DNA of 64,000 bases from assembly GCA_937863685.1 (NCBI GenBank), contig CALMGM010000005.1, forward strand, positions 806,001-870,000, read 5' to 3'. Below, in pieces: positions 9,106-17,577 of this stretch. The notes under the pieces are model-generated. The model was not told where the DNA came from and did not search any database. It worked only from the letters and a program-made list of their open reading frames with translations. Within the stretch, counting starts at the first letter, position 1. Every line of letters begins with the position of its first letter. The translations under genes and the position numbers were made by a program. Source of the DNA: an uncultured bacterium (GTDB lineage Bacteria; Edwardsbacteria; AC1; EtOH8).

Positions 9106-9128
9106 AACCTAAAAGGAGGTTAAAGACA

Positions 9129-9628
9129 ATGAAAAAATATTTACCTTTTTGTTTTATCGTTTCTGTGTTAGTTCTCTTCGTTGTTAGTATATATGGTGAC
9201 GATATGGGAAAGATTACGGGCAGTGTGACCGATGCCGAAACAAAGGAGCTACTGCCAGGCGTAATGATTCAAATTTTGGGTACCACAAACTGGACAAACA
9301 CAGACAGTAGCGGAAAGTATGTAATTGATAATATTTCGTTAGAAACCTGTTCCTTGCAAGCAACAATGGGAGGTTATTTAACTAAGGTAATTACAAAAGT
9401 CAAACCACAAATTGTTTCTTCAAAAGATACAACTAGATTAGTACTTTGCCCACAGGTAAAACCCAAGGGGTCACCACCTCTGGTTTATATAATATTAAAT
9501 TACAAGTAGACCCTAGATTTGTTTTTTACGATGGATTTTTTCCTAAAAAACCAATGGTAGATCCATATCAAACCAGTACAACACATAAATGGAACGAAAA
9601 AGAGATAAAAAGGTTGCCCGGGAATTAG
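9129..9628 (+). pseudogene. Carboxypeptidase-regulatory-like secreted protein, apparently frameshifted paralogue
   Basis: The first frame (9129-9509, 126 residues) has a signal peptide and a regulatory domain (KITGSVTDAETKELLPGVMIQILG) paralogous to the gene at 7248. The frame then ends, while a second frame (open from about 9435 to 9628) continues the resemblance and finishes in KEIKRLPGN, matching EIKRYPSKP at the end of the 7248 protein. A one-base slip between about 9435 and 9507, near AAAACCC/GGGG runs, would join them into about 165 residues. AT-rich composition matches the 7248 gene. Shine-Dalgarno AAAAGGAGG precedes the ATG. It could be a sequencing error rather than decay. Confidence 0.6.
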
Positions 9629-9753
9629 AGAATGTCTCGCCGGACAGCCTGAAGTGAGGAAATAAATATTAAAAGCTGTCATCCGTTCGACTTGGCGAGC
9701 AAGAAGGCTGTCTCAGGGTGACAATATTAGAAATAAAGGAGCAGATACAATAA

Positions 9754-10506
9754 ATGCCTAACCAACCATATCAGGTAAGACTGGAAATATTCGAAGGCCC
9801 ACTGGACCTGCTGTTATACCTTATCCGGCAGGAGGAGCTGGACATCTACGACATCCCCATCGCCCGGATCACCCAGCAGTACCTGGAGTACATCGAGATC
9901 ATGAAGGCCCTGGACATCGACCTGGCCGGGGAATTTCTAGTGATGGCCGCCACCCTGCTGAAGATCAAATCCAAGCTTCTGCTGCCGCATCACGTGGAGA
10001 TAGAGGGCGAGATGGAGGATCCCCGCCAGGACCTGGTGCGCCAGCTGCTGGAATACAAGAAATTCAAGGAGGCCGCCTCCCGGCTGGAGGACCGCGAGGA
10101 GGTGCAGCGGCTGATGTTTCCCCGTCCCAAGGGGGCCATCGAGAAGCAGGAGCAGGCCGACGCCGAGCCGCCGGTGCCGGAGGTGGGGCTGTACGAACTG
10201 TTGTCGGCCTTCCGCCAAGTGGTGGAGCGGATAGACAAGGTGAGGCTCTATGAGATCGTGGGAGAGGATATCACAATCGAGGAAAGGATCGATTTCATCC
10301 TCAGGGAGATCCAGGAGAAAGCACAAATGAAATTCACCGATCTATTTGTCAATGAAAGACGAAAGTTGGTGATAGTGGTCACCTTTTTCGCCCTGTTGGA
10401 ACTGATCCGGCTGGGCCGGGTAAAGGTGGCGCAGGATGTCATGTTCGGCGAGATAATCATCCGCCGGGCCGGGGAGCAGATGGCCATCATTTCCCAAGAT
10501 AAATAA
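9754..10506 (+). CDS. scpA: Segregation and condensation protein A
   Basis: 250 residues. The kleisin N-terminus is characteristic (VRLEIFEGPLDLLLYLIRQ, then IPIARITQQYLEYI). The C-terminal winged helix (FVNERRKLVIVVTFFALLELIRLGRVKV) that binds the SMC head is present. ScpA bridges the SMC ATPase and ScpB in chromosome condensation. No scpB is seen next to it. The 8-bp gap to the EnvC-like gene suggests one operon. Confidence 0.95.
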   Translation: MPNQPYQVRLEIFEGPLDLLLYLIRQEELDIYDIPIARITQQYLEYIEIMKALDIDLAGEFLVMAATLLKIKSKLLLPHHVEIEGEMEDPRQDLVRQLLEYKKFKEAASRLEDREEVQRLMFPRPKGAIEKQEQADAEPPVPEVGLYELLSAFRQVVERIDKVRLYEIVGEDITIEERIDFILREIQEKAQMKFTDLFVNERRKLVIVVTFFALLELIRLGRVKVAQDVMFGEIIIRRAGEQMAIISQDK

Positions 10507-10514
10507 AAAACCGA

Positions 10515-11696
10515 ATGAGAAGATATTCCCGGGTTCTATATCTGCTTCTGGCCCTGATCCTGGGGCTGACGGTTCAGCTGCGCGGCCAGGGCATAGACGA
10601 CCAGGAGGACGCCCTCAAGGAGGTCAAGCGCAAGCTGTCCGAGGCCCGGGCCCGGGCCTCGGAGCTCAAGGGGCAGGAGAAGGGCATCCTGGGCCAGCTG
10701 GAACGCACCTCGGAACAGATCCGCCTGACCCGGCAGGTGCTGTCGGCCCTGCGGCAGAAAGAAACCCGCCTGAACAAGGAGCTGAAGAGCCTGGGGGAAC
10801 AGCTTCTGACCACCGAATCGCATCTGGTCAAGCAGGAAGCCCTGATGTCCGTACGCCTGAGGGAGATCTACATAAAGGGCGGGCTGTACCAGTGGGAGGT
10901 CCTGGTGTCGGAGAGGTCCTTTGCCGACATGGCCAAAAGGTACAAATACATGAGCCTGATCACCGAACAGGACCGCAAGCTCTATGACAATATCCAAGGC
11001 AGAAAGCGGGAGATCGTTCAGGACAAACAGGAGCGGGAGAGCAAGCTGATGACCCTGGCCCAGGTAAAAGGAGAAACCGAGCGGGAGATGTCCAACCTGG
11101 GTGAGGATGAAGCCCAGCAGAAGAAGCTGTTAAGCCGGGTCCAACGGGAGAAATCATCCAAGGAATCACTGGTCAAGGAGCTCCAGGAATCGGCCAAAAA
11201 ACTGCAGAGGATAATCGACCAGCTGGAAAAGCAGCGCAAGGACGAACTGGCCCGCAACCGCAATGCCCATGTACCGGCGGCCCCCAGCTACCTGGAGAGG
11301 AATCAGGGCTCGCTGAACTGGCCGGCGGACGGCAAGCTGTATTCCAGCTTCGGCCTTAAGAAACACGAAAAATACAACACCTACATCCAGAACAACGGGA
11401 TAGACATCCTGTCATCGACCGGGGCTCCGGTCCGATCGGTGGCCGCCGGCAAGGTGGTCTACGCTGAGAGGTTTCTGGGCTACGGAAACGTGGTGCTGGT
11501 GGACCACCAGTCCGGCTACTACACTCTTTACGGCAACCTGAGCGACATCCTGGTGTCAACCGGATCCCGGGTGGAGAATTTCCAGCAGATCGGGACGGTG
11601 GGGGGAACGGTGGACGGACCCATCCTGCATTTTGAGGTCCGCAAGGGCGGCAAGCCGGTGGACCCCCTGCAATGGCTCAACAAGAAGCGAAAGTGA
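10515..11696 (+). CDS. EnvC-like murein hydrolase activator (degenerate LytM/M23)
   Basis: 393 residues. A signal peptide or anchor (about 1-25) is followed by a long coiled coil (about 28-245) and a C-terminal LytM/M23 domain (about 265-390). Two zinc-ligand positions are replaced: the usual HxxxD is NNGID, and the usual YAHLS is YGNLS. Only ILHFEVR keeps its histidine. This is the pattern of EnvC, which does not cut peptidoglycan itself but activates amidases at the septum. The gene lies between scpA and a TPR gene whose ATG follows its stop by one base, so a cell-division operon is plausible. Confidence 0.88.
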   Translation: MRRYSRVLYLLLALILGLTVQLRGQGIDDQEDALKEVKRKLSEARARASELKGQEKGILGQLERTSEQIRLTRQVLSALRQKETRLNKELKSLGEQLLTTESHLVKQEALMSVRLREIYIKGGLYQWEVLVSERSFADMAKRYKYMSLITEQDRKLYDNIQGRKREIVQDKQERESKLMTLAQVKGETEREMSNLGEDEAQQKKLLSRVQREKSSKESLVKELQESAKKLQRIIDQLEKQRKDELARNRNAHVPAAPSYLERNQGSLNWPADGKLYSSFGLKKHEKYNTYIQNNGIDILSSTGAPVRSVAAGKVVYAERFLGYGNVVLVDHQSGYYTLYGNLSDILVSTGSRVENFQQIGTVGGTVDGPILHFEVRKGGKPVDPLQWLNKKRK

Positions 11697-11697
11697 A

Positions 11698-13119
11698 ATG
11701 GCCGAAATATCCCAAGAAATAATGTTCGAGAATGATCCCGACCTGACAGCCCTGCTGGAGAGCTACCAAAAGGCCACGGTCCCCAGGGAAAAGTTCGCCG
11801 CCGGAATCGCTTTGTTCGACCGGGCCGATGCCAAAGGGCACAAGGTCCGGTCCGCCGCCCTGCTGGACGAGCTGGAGAAGAACGCCTATACCGAGGAGCA
11901 GAGGAACATCGTCCTGATCAAACGGGGGGAGAACCTGCTGAGACAGAGCCGCTTCGAGGAGGCGGTGGTGCATCTGGAGAAGGCTATCGTGGGCCTGTCC
12001 CAAACCCCCGATTCATTGGACCTGTTCCATGCCTACCGCAACCTGGCCTGGGTATATTTCCGGCAGGGCTACCTGGAGCGGGCCCGCAGCTTCACCGACG
12101 GGGCCGGCCTGGTGCTGGAGATGAGGGCCGGCAAAACCGACCGGGAGACCGCCAGCGCCAAGGCCTCGCTGTATCATATCCTGGGGCTGATAGACAGCAC
12201 CGTCGGCGAGCACGACCGGGCCATCGAATATTACGACAAAGAGATCGGACTGCTGGAGGAACTGGGGGAGGTGGCGCGCACCGGCTCGGTGTACAACAAC
12301 CTCAGCGGCATCTACAAGGCCAAGGGGATGTTCGCCCGGGCCCTGGAGTTTCAGTTGAAATCAATCCAGATGGCCGAGCGATCCGGAGAACTGCTGTCGG
12401 TGGCCATCTCCTGCAACAACCTGGGCGAGATCTATTATGCTCTGGGGAGATACCAGCCGGCCCGGGAATTTTATGGCCGGTACTTGGAGATCAACAAGAA
12501 AATCAACAACCTGGTGGGCGATGCCTTCGGCCATGCCGGCCTGGGCCGGATCTGCCAGAGCACCGGAGATCATCAATCGGCCGAAAAGGAATTCGCCAAA
12601 GCCCTGGTGGTGGCCGGGGAGGTGAGGGGCCGGGGCAAGGAGGCCAGCATTCTGGCCGAGATGGCCGAGCTCTACCTGACCTGGGGCCAGCCGGAGAAGG
12701 CCGTGTCCTGCCTGGATAAAGCCATTCAGATATCGCTGGAGATCGAGAGGTTCAACACCCACCGCCACCAGGTGCTCAACGCCAAGATCATCATCAGACG
12801 GGCCCTGGCGGCCGGACCGGACCGCACCCTGCTGGCCAAGGCCCGGAACCTGCTGGCCGACGTTCTGTCCCGGACCATAATCGTCGAGGACGAGGAGGCG
12901 GTCTCGGCCATCGAACTGGAAATAGATGCCTTGTATACCCTGGCAAAAACAGATCATCACCTGGGCGATACGGCCCGAGCCAAGGAGAACATCGCCAAAG
13001 CGATTGAAAAGATAGATTCCATCGCCGGACAGCTGGAGCCGGACCTGAAGGAAAGTTTTCTGGCGAGAAAAGAGATCAATGTGGTCTACGAACTGAAAAG
13101 ACAATTGGATAACGGCTGA
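11698..13119 (+). CDS. TPR-repeat protein
   Basis: 473 residues from the ATG at 11698, one base past the upstream TGA. The frame extends further upstream only as an overlap with the EnvC-like gene. At least six TPRs are visible, including stretches such as AIEYYDKEIGLLEELGE and NNLGEIYYALGRYQPAREFYGRYLE, covering about 60-380. No signal peptide or catalytic domain is seen. It is probably a cytoplasmic scaffold. It ends at a strong terminator. Confidence 0.88.
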   Translation: MAEISQEIMFENDPDLTALLESYQKATVPREKFAAGIALFDRADAKGHKVRSAALLDELEKNAYTEEQRNIVLIKRGENLLRQSRFEEAVVHLEKAIVGLSQTPDSLDLFHAYRNLAWVYFRQGYLERARSFTDGAGLVLEMRAGKTDRETASAKASLYHILGLIDSTVGEHDRAIEYYDKEIGLLEELGEVARTGSVYNNLSGIYKAKGMFARALEFQLKSIQMAERSGELLSVAISCNNLGEIYYALGRYQPAREFYGRYLEINKKINNLVGDAFGHAGLGRICQSTGDHQSAEKEFAKALVVAGEVRGRGKEASILAEMAELYLTWGQPEKAVSCLDKAIQISLEIERFNTHRHQVLNAKIIIRRALAAGPDRTLLAKARNLLADVLSRTIIVEDEEAVSAIELEIDALYTLAKTDHHLGDTARAKENIAKAIEKIDSIAGQLEPDLKESFLARKEINVVYELKRQLDNG

Positions 13120-13131
13120 AAGGCTGCAAAT

Positions 13132-13161
13132 AAAAACCCCCGCCGATGGCGGGGGTTTTTT
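13132..13161. terminator. Bidirectional rho-independent terminator
   Basis: CCCCCGCC-GAT-GGCGGGGG stem with five A on the left and six T on the right. It separates the convergent TPR gene and the leuD-like gene. Confidence 0.92.
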
Positions 13162-13223
13162 GTCTTAAGAACTGAATGATATTTACGCGTCTTTTCGCGT
13201 TTTTGGTGGGCAGGGTGATTGTA

Positions 13224-13718
13224 TTATCTCTTTCCGGCCAGCACCATCTTGCGGGTGTAGGGTATCAGCCCTCCGGCGTCGATGATGGCCTGGCGGGCCT
13301 GGGGCAGTGGCACGATGGGAAAACTCTTGCCGCTGGTCTTGTTGACCACCTGGCCGCCCTCGATCTCCAGCTCGTCGCCCTCGTTGGCCTCTATGGTCGG
13401 GCAGATCACCATGTACAGACCCACATTGATGGAGTTCTGCAAGAATATCCGGGAAAAATTCTTAGCGATCACCTTCAGGCCCCAGCCCACCAGGCAGGAG
13501 GCGGCCTGTTCCCGGGAGGAGCCGCAGCCGAAGTTCTTGTCGGCCACGATGAAGCTGCCGGGTTCGATCTGTTTGGATTTCAGCTTCTGGTTGAAGGCGG
13601 CGTCGTCCACGAAGGCGAACTGGGGGGTCTCGGTGGGGAGAACCGTGGCCATGAAGCGGCCGGGATAGATGATATCGGTGGAGATATCGGCGCCCAGTTT
13701 CAATACTACTTTACCCAT
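13224..13718 (-). CDS. leuD: 3-isopropylmalate/homoaconitate dehydratase small subunit (LeuD family)
   Basis: 164 residues, the compact two-subunit form. The swivelling-domain signature FGCGSSREQA is present near residue 64, and the substrate-loop region reads TDIIYPGRF. With the large subunit it isomerises a 2-hydroxy tri- or dicarboxylate (isopropylmalate, citramalate or homocitrate) through a dehydrated intermediate. It starts 2 bp after the leuC stop, so the two are one operon. Which substrate is used cannot be fixed by eye. Confidence 0.92.
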   Translation of the reverse strand: MGKVVLKLGADISTDIIYPGRFMATVLPTETPQFAFVDDAAFNQKLKSKQIEPGSFIVADKNFGCGSSREQAASCLVGWGLKVIAKNFSRIFLQNSINVGLYMVICPTIEANEGDELEIEGGQVVNKTSGKSFPIVPLPQARQAIIDAGGLIPYTRKMVLAGKR

Positions 13719-13720
13719 GA

Positions 13721-15148
13721 TTATTTCCTCCCCTTCTTGGCAGTTTTCTTGGCTTTTTTCACGGACTTCTTTACCGGCTTCTTGGCCACAGCTTTTTTCT
13801 TAGCCTTGGGCTTAACGATCTTGACCTTGGCCTTTTTTGGTTTGGCGGTCTTGGGGGCCGGAGTCACGGTGCGGGGATCGGTGATCTCGCCGGTGATGGC
13901 CGAGGCCGCGGCGGTGGCCGCCGAGCTTAAATAGACCTCGGCGTTGGGATTGCCCATCCGCCCCTTGAAATTCCTGTTGGTGGTGGCCAGGGCCTTGTCG
14001 CCGTCGGCCAAGGCGCCCTGGTGGATGCCCAGGCAGGGGCCGCAGCCGGAGTTCATCACCACCGCGCCGGCCTTCATGAATGTTTCCACGTAACCCTTCT
14101 TTAAAGCCTGCTGGTAGATGCGGGTGGAGGCCGGGAACACCAGCATCCGGACGCTGCGGGCCACCTTCTTGCCCTTGAGGATGGAAGCGGCGATGGCCAG
14201 GTCGTCCAGCCGGCCGTTGGTGCAGGAGCCGATCACGATCTGCTGGACCTTGATTCCCTTGGCGGCGCCCACCGGCTTGACGTTGTCCACGGTGTGGGGG
14301 AAGGCGATCTGGGGCTCCAGTTTTGAAGCATCGATCTCCACCACCTGCTCGTAAACCGCGTCGGCATCCGGGCCGAACAGCTCGGGGATGTTCTTGACCC
14401 CGGCTTCTGTCTTCAGATAGCGCACGGTCTCGGCATCGGGCGGGACGATTCCGCCGGTGGCTCCGGCCTCCACCGTCATGTTGCACAGCACCAGGCGGCC
14501 GGAGGTGGACATCTTCTTGATGGTCTCGCCATGGAATTCGATCACCTTGAAGTTGGCGCCCTCGGCGGATAATTTTCCGATCAGGTGCAATATGATATCC
14601 TTGGGCTCGACGTACTTGGGCAGGGTTCCGTTGACCACCACTTTGATGGTCCCCGGCACCTCCACGTTCAGGATCTTTCCCAAGGCCCAGACCGCAGCCA
14701 TCTCGGTGGCCCCGATGCCGAAGGAGAAGGCGCCCAAGGCCCCGTGGCTGGTGGTGTGGCTGTCGGTGCCCACTATTACCTGGCCCGGAAGGTCGTAGCC
14801 GCTCTCCGGCAGGATCTGATGGCAGATGCCGCCCTCGTCGCCCCGGATGTCGTGAAATTTGGTGATGCCCTGCTTGGCCACGAACTCGCGGATCTTCTTC
14901 TGGTTCCCGGCGGTCTTGGAGCTCTCGGCCGGCACCCGGTGGTCGAAGATGATGGCGATCTTGGAGGGATCCCAGACCCTGGCCTCGATCCCGGTGTCCT
15001 TGTAGATCTCGTTGAACTGGTTGATCACCAGCGCGCCGTTCTCGTGGGACATGGCCAGGCTGACCTTGGGCTCGACCACGTCGTTCACCTTGACCGATGC
15101 CTGGCCGACGGCCCTGGCCAGGATCTTTTGGACCATTGTCATTCCCAT
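13721..15148 (-). CDS. leuC: 3-isopropylmalate/homoaconitate dehydratase large subunit with basic C-terminal tail
   Basis: 475 residues. The first ~425 are an ordinary aconitase-family large subunit, with the [4Fe-4S] cysteines in IGSCTNGR and NSGCGPCLG and the conserved GTDSHTTSHGALG. Residues 427-475 are not part of the family: they are a Lys/Ala/Pro/Val tail of repeated KKAK, VKK and AKK units, about half lysine, like histone H1 or bacterial AlgP/Hc1 tails. The ribosome binding site GAGGAG lies 7 nt before the ATG. The first ~40 codons plus this site are duplicated at 17455-17590. leuD follows by 2 bp. Confidence 0.92.
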   Translation of the reverse strand: MGMTMVQKILARAVGQASVKVNDVVEPKVSLAMSHENGALVINQFNEIYKDTGIEARVWDPSKIAIIFDHRVPAESSKTAGNQKKIREFVAKQGITKFHDIRGDEGGICHQILPESGYDLPGQVIVGTDSHTTSHGALGAFSFGIGATEMAAVWALGKILNVEVPGTIKVVVNGTLPKYVEPKDIILHLIGKLSAEGANFKVIEFHGETIKKMSTSGRLVLCNMTVEAGATGGIVPPDAETVRYLKTEAGVKNIPELFGPDADAVYEQVVEIDASKLEPQIAFPHTVDNVKPVGAAKGIKVQQIVIGSCTNGRLDDLAIAASILKGKKVARSVRMLVFPASTRIYQQALKKGYVETFMKAGAVVMNSGCGPCLGIHQGALADGDKALATTNRNFKGRMGNPNAEVYLSSAATAAASAITGEITDPRTVTPAPKTAKPKKAKVKIVKPKAKKKAVAKKPVKKSVKKAKKTAKKGRK

Positions 15149-15318
15149 GTGTTAACTCCTCTTTTTTTACTTATGTTATATGAAAAAAACAATGCAGAAT
15201 TGAACAAATTTTTAAAATTATCACATGAAGTCGTCGTTTGTGAACCGTTTAGGTACACACGGGAGGGACATCCACCGCCACAAATCAGAATATATTTGCA
15301 TCCTTGGCATGATGGAAC

Positions 15319-16776
15319 TTATGACATTCTAATGCCTTTTGGTGCACGCGGACAATTCGGCGAAGGGGAATAAGGAGAACCATAAGTAAACAAAGCATCT
15401 CTGAAACATCTGCCGTAAATACTATGGCATTCATTAAATACATCACAATCGCTACATACGGTACCTGAAAACAATTCTTTTGGTGGGCAGACAAAAGCCT
15501 GCAAGTCTATTGAATTCCATACTTCACGTAACGAGTTATTTTTTAAATCCCCCACAATGTATGGAGCCTCCTGCGGAACCTGTTCGCAAAGAATAACTCT
15601 ACCATCGGCTGTGACTGACATTGATGATTTCCCACCTGAACAATGTGCTCTTTTTCTCCAGCCAATCTTTTTTTCCTCAATATCCATGCATGAGAAATCC
15701 CTTATCCCCATATTACAACGCAGTTGGTCCCACGTCAACTCATCTTTTAGTTTGTTTATTTGTTCTTTTGCCCATTCAATTTCTACTTGGCTTAGGAATA
15801 AAGCTTCGTTATGCCTGAAAAATGACCTCGCATAGTTAGTGATACCTGCGCGTTTTACACCCTTTTTGTAAAGCATCCTGACTAGGTTGGGTATTTCTCG
15901 CAGGTTCATAGGGGTACAGACAGTGTTTGTCCTTACAAAGAATCCTTTTTCGGTTAAGTTTTCTATACTTTCAATGGCTCTTGGCGCATAGTCCCTAACG
16001 CCCATCATTTTGTCAACAACAGGCCCGCATCCATCTATACTGATCTGGATCGTACTTGTCTCGCACATACCCGTGTCTAAAAGGATGCCAGCGCGTTCCT
16101 TTGATATATATGTTTTTGTTGGAGCCAGAAATTTGATCTTTCTTGATGCCATTTTCTTAAAAAGTTCATCAATGCCAGCATAAGTAAATGGATCACCTCC
16201 GCTTAAAGTAACAATGTCAATGCCGTTATCAGCGGCCTCATCAATAATCTCTAACCATCTTCCCACGGGAAGATGGTCCTTATGTGAGATTTGCCTTCTT
16301 TCAGAATAACAGTAAATGCAATTTACGTCGCATTTGTTTGAAGGCATCAGCAACAGACTTAATGGAACATCAAGCTTGTTTTCATTCTTTTTTACATCAA
16401 AATCATCACATTTAAACCCGTTAATAAATTTTTCAACATTGCAGCTGTTGGATATCCATCCATCCGGCTTGCACAATTCAAGAAATTCTTTTCCCGGTTC
16501 TGATCTTGAGTGCGCTATCATAGTCCTCATGACATTTTCAGATTGCCCCATTCCGATATCAAATAAGTATGATAACATTGCCGCCACATCTTTTGACCTT
16601 CTTTCCCCATTTAAAAGAGAAAGGGCAACCCCTTCAATAGAAGATATCCTGCGCCAGGTCCCGTATTCTTCAACATCAAAAGGATAAATGATGCAATGAT
16701 TATAATTGGGTCTCAAATGGTATTTAGCATAAACCGCTAAAACATCATTTTCTGCGTATGCTTCGGCAAAACGCAT
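15319..16776 (-). CDS. Radical SAM/SPASM peptide maturase with PqqD-like N-terminal region
   Basis: 485 residues from the ATG at 16776, chosen because GGAG lies 6 nt upstream (a GTG at 16794 is the alternative). Residues ~35-100 resemble a PqqD-type RiPP recognition element (SSIEGVALSLLNGERRSKDV). The radical SAM motif CDVNCIYC gives C149, C153 and C156, and SGGDPF is the GGEP-type strand. The C-terminus is a SPASM domain with cysteines near 379, 397, 430, 441, 444, 450, 457 and 475, likely holding two auxiliary [4Fe-4S] clusters. Such enzymes install crosslinks in ribosomal peptides. The gene directly follows a Cys-rich precursor-like gene. It is AT-rich and unlike the leu genes around it. 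Confidence 0.88.
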   Translation of the reverse strand: MRFAEAYAENDVLAVYAKYHLRPNYNHCIIYPFDVEEYGTWRRISSIEGVALSLLNGERRSKDVAAMLSYLFDIGMGQSENVMRTMIAHSRSEPGKEFLELCKPDGWISNSCNVEKFINGFKCDDFDVKKNENKLDVPLSLLLMPSNKCDVNCIYCYSERRQISHKDHLPVGRWLEIIDEAADNGIDIVTLSGGDPFTYAGIDELFKKMASRKIKFLAPTKTYISKERAGILLDTGMCETSTIQISIDGCGPVVDKMMGVRDYAPRAIESIENLTEKGFFVRTNTVCTPMNLREIPNLVRMLYKKGVKRAGITNYARSFFRHNEALFLSQVEIEWAKEQINKLKDELTWDQLRCNMGIRDFSCMDIEEKKIGWRKRAHCSGGKSSMSVTADGRVILCEQVPQEAPYIVGDLKNNSLREVWNSIDLQAFVCPPKELFSGTVCSDCDVFNECHSIYGRCFRDALFTYGSPYSPSPNCPRAPKGIRMS

Positions 16777-16815
16777 GATCATCTCCAGCAGCACATATTT
16801 TAAAATACTGATGCG

Positions 16816-17301
16816 TTATTTTTTTGTGGGAATCCCCGGTAAATTTCCCACTACCTCGTCGCTTATGCACGTTACGCAAGAAGTGCAGCTGGTAAGGCAG
16901 GAAGTATCACACCATACACAATTCTGGCAGGCAAGGTCGCATTCCGCCATCTTCAGATAGCCCGTTGCTGACTTTTCTTTGTCCAAAATATCCCGAACTT
17001 GCTTTTTTAAGCCTTTTTCTTCAACAAGTGCTTTGATTCTATTGATATCTATTTCCGGTTTGGTCCCTCCCCTGTCGATCAGTACCTGAATGTTGAGCAT
17101 CTCGCTTTCTCTTTGAAGAAGCTCTGCCGCAATTTTCTTTTTTATATCACTGTCTTCATCGGGCAACTTGTCAAATTTATGCCCCTTTTGTTTAGCATTG
17201 AATATGTCTACCGCTTCCTTCTTGACACGCTCAATCTCCTTTTTTATTTGCTCAACTCGGGCTGTCAAGGTTTCTATTTCGTTCTTGCCAAGGTTTTCCA
17301 T
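16816..17301 (-). CDS. Cys-rich precursor-like protein, putative RiPP substrate
   Basis: 161 residues. Residues 1-115 are charged and mostly helical (coiled-coil-like 5-35 and 52-70), with no signal peptide. Residues 121-145 hold eight cysteines as two copies of C-x3-C-x2-C-x2-C (CDLACQNCVWC and CLTSCTSCVTC) separated by DTS, then a 16-residue tail. The ribosome binding site AAAGGAGG, 6 nt before the ATG, is the strongest nearby, and a promoter-like sequence lies upstream. The pairing with the radical SAM/SPASM gene 39 bp downstream suggests a thioether-type (ranthipeptide/sactipeptide-like) product. An iron-sulfur carrier is the alternative. I recognise no named family. Confidence 0.75.
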   Translation of the reverse strand: MENLGKNEIETLTARVEQIKKEIERVKKEAVDIFNAKQKGHKFDKLPDEDSDIKKKIAAELLQRESEMLNIQVLIDRGGTKPEIDINRIKALVEEKGLKKQVRDILDKEKSATGYLKMAECDLACQNCVWCDTSCLTSCTSCVTCISDEVVGNLPGIPTKK

Positions 17302-17377
17302 TGTATTCCTCCTTTAAAAATAAGGTTACTACAAGTTAGTAAAATTGATTAATGGATTCCTCAGTCAATAGCTAATC

Positions 17378-17406
17378 ATCAGATAAACAGTGTTTATAAT
17401 TGTCAA
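17378..17406 (-). promoter_or_regulatory. Promoter for the precursor/radical SAM cassette
   Basis: On the minus strand, a perfect -35 TTGACA (17406-17401), a 17-nt spacer and TCTGAT (17383-17378). The predicted start of transcription is about 70 nt before the precursor ATG. Confidence 0.5.
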
Positions 17407-17454
17407 AATGGATTTTCATTCTTACATAGGCAAAGGTGTTTCATTTTGTATCAT

Positions 17455-17577
17455 ATCACCAGCGCGCCGTTCTCGTGGGACATGGCCAGGCTGACCCAGC
17501 TCGACCACGTTGTTCACCTTGACGAATGCCTGGCCGGTGGCCTTGGCCAGAATCTTTTGGACCATTGTCATCCCCAT
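17455..17577 (-). pseudogene. leuC 5'-end fragment (duplicate)
   Basis: Matches the first ~41 codons of leuC (15148 down to about 15024). The 42 bp farthest from the start are identical, and the rest differs at scattered positions. A 2-bp deletion after the codons for VVE shifts the frame. Upstream (to about 17590) it keeps an AGGAGG ribosome binding site 6 nt before ATG. With the intact gene it forms direct repeats bracketing the radical SAM cassette. Nothing else is seen in the 17302-17639 gap besides the cassette promoter. Confidence 0.9.

Noticed and set aside
9129-9628. Programmed frameshifting to make the full regulatory-domain protein
   Set aside because: No clear slippery heptamer with a downstream structure; simple decay or sequence error is more likely.
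15173-15373. 66-codon plus-strand ORF between leuC and the radical SAM gene
   Set aside because: It overlaps the end of the radical SAM coding region antisense, has no ribosome binding site, and shows no recognisable family. It is probably chance, though the gap 15149-15318 is otherwise empty.
16816-17301. Ferredoxin-type iron-sulfur protein
   Set aside because: Cysteine order is reversed relative to ferredoxin motifs and the gene is paired with a radical SAM/SPASM enzyme; kept only as an alternative.
17455-17577. A second functional leuC gene
   Set aside because: Only about 41 codons remain and a 2-bp deletion breaks the frame.
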